8,627 nt of DNA from Nitrosomonadales bacterium (GTDB taxonomy: Bacteria; Pseudomonadota; Gammaproteobacteria; Burkholderiales; Sulfuricellaceae), in NCBI GenBank assembly GCA_003104895.1, contig PQAG01000168.1, positions 4,512-13,138 on the forward strand, written 5' to 3'. A model generated the notes under the pieces. The model saw only the letters and a program-made list of their open reading frames with translations. It was not told the origin of the DNA and did no database searches. A program made the translations under genes and the position numbers. How positions within the stretch are numbered: the stretch's first letter is position 1; every line of letters begins with the position of its first letter. Positions 5,776-8,627 of the stretch are shown in pieces.

Positions 5776-6307
5776 CCGCGTCCGCATCATCGGCGGGGCC
5801 TGGCGCAGCCGCTTACTCCCCTTTCCCGATGTGGTAGGATTGAGGCCCACGCCTGACCGGGTCAGAGAAACGCTATTCAACTGGCTCGGCCAGATCATGG
5901 ATGGCAGACGCTGCCTCGACCTCTTTGCCGGCAGCGGAGCGCTGGGATTCGAGGCGCTTTCGCGCGGCGCCCGGCAGGTGGTGATGGTCGAACGGGACAG
6001 CAAGGTGGCGCGGGCGCTGAAGGAAAACGCAGCCACCCTGAAGGCGGAGCATTGTGAGCTGGCGGTCGCGGACGCGCTGAAATTCCTGGACCAGGATGCG
6101 CGCCATTTCGACGTGATTTTTGCCGATCCGCCCTACCAGCTGAACCTGCTGCCTCTTGTTTTACCCCGGCTGCTGCCCCATCTGGCAGAGGATGGCCTGG
6201 TATATACCGAAGCCGACACGCCGCTGGAATTTACGGCGGAATGGCAGGTCTGGCGCCAGGGCAAGGCGGGTCTGGTGCATTACTATCTTTTGAAGAAAGC
6301 AGGCTGA
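5762..6307 (+). CDS. rsmD: 16S rRNA (guanine966-N2)-methyltransferase RsmD
   Basis: This 181-residue Rossmann-fold methyltransferase transfers a methyl group from S-adenosylmethionine to N2 of G966 of 16S rRNA during 30S assembly. It opens with the family signature VRIIGGAWRSRLLPFP (7-22) and GLRPTPDRVRETLFNWL (26-42). The SAM-binding loop is LDLFAGSGALGFEALSRGA (52-70), the acidic ribose-binding residue is E77 in VMVERD, and the catalytic ADPPY lies at 121-125. An in-frame GTG at 5759 is the alternative start and would add one residue. ATG 5762 overlaps the end of the M16 gene by 14 nt, so translation is probably coupled, since only a weak Shine-Dalgarno is present. coaD begins 3 nt after its stop; rsmD-coaD adjacency is common in bacteria. 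Confidence 0.96.
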   Translation: MTKSNRVRIIGGAWRSRLLPFPDVVGLRPTPDRVRETLFNWLGQIMDGRRCLDLFAGSGALGFEALSRGARQVVMVERDSKVARALKENAATLKAEHCELAVADALKFLDQDARHFDVIFADPPYQLNLLPLVLPRLLPHLAEDGLVYTEADTPLEFTAEWQVWRQGKAGLVHYYLLKKAG

Positions 6308-6310
6308 CAC

Positions 6311-6796
6311 ATGCTCAAGGCCGTTTACCCCGGCACCTTCGACCCGGTTACCCGGGGCCATGAGGATCTGGTTCGACGCGCCGCGCGCCTGTTCGACGAG
6401 GTCATCGTGGCCGTTGCCGACAGCCGCTCCAAGCAGCCTTTTTTCAGCCTGCAGGAGCGGGTGGAAATGGCGTCCGAGGTGCTGGCGGGTTGCCCCAACG
6501 TGCGGGTTACCGGTTTTTCCGGCCTGCTCATCCATTTCCTTCAGCAGCAGGAAGCGGCTATCATATTGCGTGGTTTGCGGGCGGTATCGGATTTTGAATA
6601 TGAGTTCCAGCTTGCGGGGATGAACCGCAACCTGTACCCCAATGTCGAAACGATTTTTCTCACCCCTTCCGAACAGTACATGTTCATTTCCGCCAGCATG
6701 GTGCGCGAGATTGCACTGCTGGGCGGAGATGTGAGCCAGTTTGTGCAACCCGCGGTGAGCAACAGGCTGAGCAACAGGATTATCAACCTTAACTAA
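6311..6796 (+). CDS. coaD: Phosphopantetheine adenylyltransferase
   Basis: A 161-residue enzyme that joins 4'-phosphopantetheine and ATP to form dephospho-CoA, the penultimate step of coenzyme A synthesis, in the cytoplasm. The nucleotidyltransferase signature is complete: YPGTFDPVTRGH (6-17) with the TRGH form of the T/HxGH motif, then KQPFFSLQER (41-50), RGLRAVSDFEYEFQ (87-100), MNRNL (104-108) and ISASMVRE (126-133). Length is typical. AGG at 6301-6303 lies 7 nt before ATG 6311. An 11-nt perfect direct repeat near the 3' end (6756-6766 and 6768-6778, 12-nt period) encodes SNRL-SNRI, which looks like an in-frame tandem duplication in the C-terminal helix. It should not affect the active site. 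Confidence 0.97.
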   Translation: MLKAVYPGTFDPVTRGHEDLVRRAARLFDEVIVAVADSRSKQPFFSLQERVEMASEVLAGCPNVRVTGFSGLLIHFLQQQEAAIILRGLRAVSDFEYEFQLAGMNRNLYPNVETIFLTPSEQYMFISASMVREIALLGGDVSQFVQPAVSNRLSNRIINLN

Positions 6797-6809
6797 CGAG
6801 GAAACTGCC

Positions 6810-7061
6810 ATGGCATTAATGATTACCGATGAATGCATCAACTGCGACGTGTGCGAACCCGAGTGCCCAAACGGCGCGATTTCGCAGGGTGACGAGATCT
6901 ATGTCATCGACCCCAACCTGTGCACCGAATGCGTCGGCCACTATGACGAGCCGCAGTGCATTTCGGTCTGCCCGGTGGACTGCATCATCGTCAACCCGGA
7001 ACATACCGAAAGCAAGGAAGAACTGCAGGCAAAATACGAGAAGCTGAGCGCCCAGGGCTGA
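6810..7061 (+). CDS. 2[4Fe-4S] ferredoxin, Alvin (YfhL) type
   Basis: An 83-residue ferredoxin with two four-cysteine sets. The first is C9, C12, C15 and C19 in CINCDVCEPECPNG. The second is C38, C41, C50 and C54 in CTECVGHYDEPQCISVCP, where eight residues separate the second and third cysteines. That insertion and the helical C-terminal extension (HTESKEELQAKYEKLSAQG) mark the Allochromatium-type ferredoxins, which carry electrons at very low potential. A ninth cysteine, C58, is also present, as is common in the family. The electron partners are not shown by the context. Start ATG 6810 has GAGGA (6798-6802) at good spacing. It is the last gene of the operon, 13 nt after coaD and just before the terminator. 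Confidence 0.95.
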   Translation: MALMITDECINCDVCEPECPNGAISQGDEIYVIDPNLCTECVGHYDEPQCISVCPVDCIIVNPEHTESKEELQAKYEKLSAQG

Positions 7062-7073
7062 ACACCCGGACGT

Positions 7074-7116
7074 AAAAAAACCCCGCATGGAGCCTGGGCG
7101 CTCCATGCGGGGTTTT
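7074..7116. terminator. Bidirectional rho-independent terminator
   Basis: A perfect 17-bp stem pairs 7077-7093 with 7100-7116 around a 6-nt loop (7094-7099); the core is CCCCGCATGGAGC against GCTCCATGCGGGG. On the plus strand the hairpin ends in TTTT followed by GCATTTAT, ending the ferredoxin operon. On the minus strand the seven A residues at 7074-7080 become a run of seven U, giving the stronger terminator for the dynamin-like gene, whose stop lies 14 nt away. Confidence 0.93.
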
Positions 7117-7129
7117 GCATTTATGGGCG

Positions 7130-8627
7130 CTAGGCTGCGAGCTGCTGCGAACCGCTCTCGAAATCCAGCGCCTGCGCCAGATCCCGCTGCAGCTTCGTGA
7201 GGTCGTCGAGTTGCCCAGTGATGACCGCTTCCATCTGCTCCAGTTCAGCAATCCGGTCTTCCAGGGTATCCGTTGCCTTGTGGATGCGCTTGATGCTTTC
7301 CAGACGGCGGCGCAACTGCAGCTGATGCTCCCGCACCTGGGTTTCCATCGGCGCCATCACCGCCTTGAGCCAGTTCTCGACATCGCGGTTGGCCACCTCA
7401 TAAACGTGGACCACCCGGCTGGCAATGGTTTCAAAAAACTTGGTGGTCAGCGTGAACTGCTCGTTGGTGAGCATGTTCAAGGCCGTGTTGAAATGGTCGT
7501 TGTAGCCTTTTTCCAGCTTGGCGATTTCCTTCAGGTATTTCAGCGTCGAGAAGGGCGGAGGCGTGCTCTGCGACAAGCCATGATCCTCGCTGAACTTCTT
7601 GTACATGCTGTCCATCATGTGCTTGATTTCTTCGACCTGCTTGCCCGATTTGCTGATGTTTTCCGACACGTCCCGGAAAAACTGGTTCATCGCATCGCGA
7701 ATACCCTTGCTGAAGCGGCTGCTGACCATGGCATCACGGGTGTTCTTCACTTCGACCTTGAGCGCGTCCATGCCGAGGAAGGTGAACAGGATATTGGTCT
7801 GCTGCGAAAACACGCTGCGTAGCGCCTGGAAGCGCTGCAGGCCTTTTTCGAAATTTTCCTTGTCGTTCTTGACCTTCTCCATCATGTGCTCGATCACATC
7901 CTGGTTCTTGCCGCGCAGCCCCTTGAGTTCCTCCAGCTGCTCGCTCACGCCGCTCATGCGCGCATCGAGGATGGAATGCGTGACGCCCATCATGTCCTCG
8001 ACTTCACTCTGGGTATTGTCGCGCACGATCTCCTGCTTGGAGGGAATCAGCTCGTCGGACAGGGCCTTTTCCAGTGCCGGCAGGCGGCTCTTCTCGAGCA
8101 GCGGCAAATCCTGGCTGATCTTGGCCAGCAGGCCCTTCTGGGCCGAGATGGGAAACACCTGGGACGGCTTGATGCCCAGCAAATCGGCGCTGCTGTTGAC
8201 CTGGGACTGGATTTCGCGCTCGATTTCCTCGCCGCTCTTGAGCTCGTCCCACAGCCCATCGATCTTGTTCAGCACCACCAGGCGGCCCTTCTGGCGCCCC
8301 TGGGGATTGCCGACATAGTCGCGCCACACCTCGATGTCGGTCTTGGTCACGCCGGTATCCGCCGCCAGCATGAACAGCACGGCATGGGCATTAGGCAGCA
8401 TGTTGATGGTCAGCTCCGGCTCGGTGCCGATGGCATTCAGGCCCGGGGTATCCAGGATCACCAGCCCCTGTTTCAGCAGGGGATGCGGGAAATTGATGAT
8501 GGCATGGCGCCAGCAGGGCACTTCAACCGTGCCGTCGGCCTGCAGGGTGAAGGCGTTATCCGGATCGTTTGCGTCGAACAGCCCGTAGCGCTGCGCTTCT
8601 TCCTTGCTGACCCGCTTGACCTGGCTC
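7130..8627 (-). CDS. Dynamin-family large GTPase (partial, N-terminus beyond the window)
   Basis: The frame is open from the stop at 7130-7132 to the right edge, giving 498 visible residues. A GTG at 8521 lies in mid-protein and is not a start. In visible-residue numbering, the GTPase motifs seen are G3 DTPGLNAIG (59-67), G4 LNKID (119-123) and a G5-like PISAQKG near 166-172. The P-loop must lie outside the window. The rest is long and helical, with charged coiled-coil stretches (for example SGVSEQLEELKGLRGKNQDV and, near the end, TLEDRIAELEQMEAVITGQL), as expected for the stalk of dynamin-like proteins. No obvious membrane-spanning segment is visible, so membrane contact, if any, would be through a paddle or amphipathic region. 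Bacterial dynamins bind or remodel membranes, but the cellular job of this one cannot be read from its neighbours. It shares only a terminator with the ferredoxin operon. Confidence 0.85.
   Translation of the reverse strand, partial: SQVKRVSKEEAQRYGLFDANDPDNAFTLQADGTVEVPCWRHAIINFPHPLLKQGLVILDTPGLNAIGTEPELTINMLPNAHAVLFMLAADTGVTKTDIEVWRDYVGNPQGRQKGRLVVLNKIDGLWDELKSGEEIEREIQSQVNSSADLLGIKPSQVFPISAQKGLLAKISQDLPLLEKSRLPALEKALSDELIPSKQEIVRDNTQSEVEDMMGVTHSILDARMSGVSEQLEELKGLRGKNQDVIEHMMEKVKNDKENFEKGLQRFQALRSVFSQQTNILFTFLGMDALKVEVKNTRDAMVSSRFSKGIRDAMNQFFRDVSENISKSGKQVEEIKHMMDSMYKKFSEDHGLSQSTPPPFSTLKYLKEIAKLEKGYNDHFNTALNMLTNEQFTLTTKFFETIASRVVHVYEVANRDVENWLKAVMAPMETQVREHQLQLRRRLESIKRIHKATDTLEDRIAELEQMEAVITGQLDDLTKLQRDLAQALDFESGSQQLAA

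Noticed and set aside
4720..6036. 438-codon minus-strand open frame opposite the second M16 gene and rsmD
   Set aside because: It is a shadow of well-identified genes on the other strand, with low-complexity composition and no start context.
8334..8588. Plus-strand open frame of 84 codons near the right edge
   Set aside because: It lies opposite the conserved GTPase domain of the dynamin-like gene and has no recognisable features of its own.

Overview
The window looks like chromosomal housekeeping DNA from a betaproteobacterium, possibly near the Nitrosomonadales or Sulfuricella/Gallionella-type lineages. That placement rests on GC-rich coding sequence, the conserved order zapA - 6S RNA - 5-formyl-THF cyclo-ligase, and an M16 peptidase pair - rsmD - coaD - ferredoxin block divergent from ftsY. 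The exact taxon is an inference from gene order and general protein character. I see no mobile element, CRISPR array, tRNA or rRNA gene.

Layout, left to right. Positions 1-122 hold the C-terminal end of a plus-strand gene, probably cobyric acid synthase. A strong sigma70-like promoter (158-187) then drives a small coiled-coil protein overlapping zapA, an FtsZ-ring-associated pair. Next comes a 6S RNA gene (about 741-917), whose tail lies just upstream of the 5-formyltetrahydrofolate cyclo-ligase gene (956-1558). An EVE-domain protein follows (1575-2030). ftsY, the signal-recognition-particle receptor, lies on the minus strand (2037-3002) and converges on the EVE gene with 6 bp between them.

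ftsY is divergent from a tightly packed plus-strand operon (3099-7061). This holds a catalytic M16 zinc peptidase, a second M16 protein that has lost the zinc motif, rsmD (16S rRNA m2G966 methyltransferase), coaD (phosphopantetheine adenylyltransferase) and an Alvin-type 2[4Fe-4S] ferredoxin. Gene spacing runs from overlaps of up to 17 nt to gaps of 13 nt or less, so translation is probably coupled. A perfect 17-bp-stem hairpin (7077-7116) with an A-tract on one side and T-rich sequence on the other ends this operon and also the minus-strand gene beyond it. That gene is a large dynamin-family GTPase which runs off the right edge.

Functionally the window is a patchwork of core processes: cell division, global transcription control by 6S RNA, folate salvage, membrane-protein targeting, envelope proteolysis, rRNA modification, CoA synthesis and electron transfer. 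I found no convincing undescribed multi-gene system. The most interesting details are a promoter geometry that predicts a leaderless mRNA for the ZapB-like gene, an 11-nt internal repeat of the 6S RNA closing-stem strand, a TTG start for the gene after 6S RNA, the active/inactive M16 pair, a four-codon tandem duplication near the end of coaD, and the bacterial dynamin.
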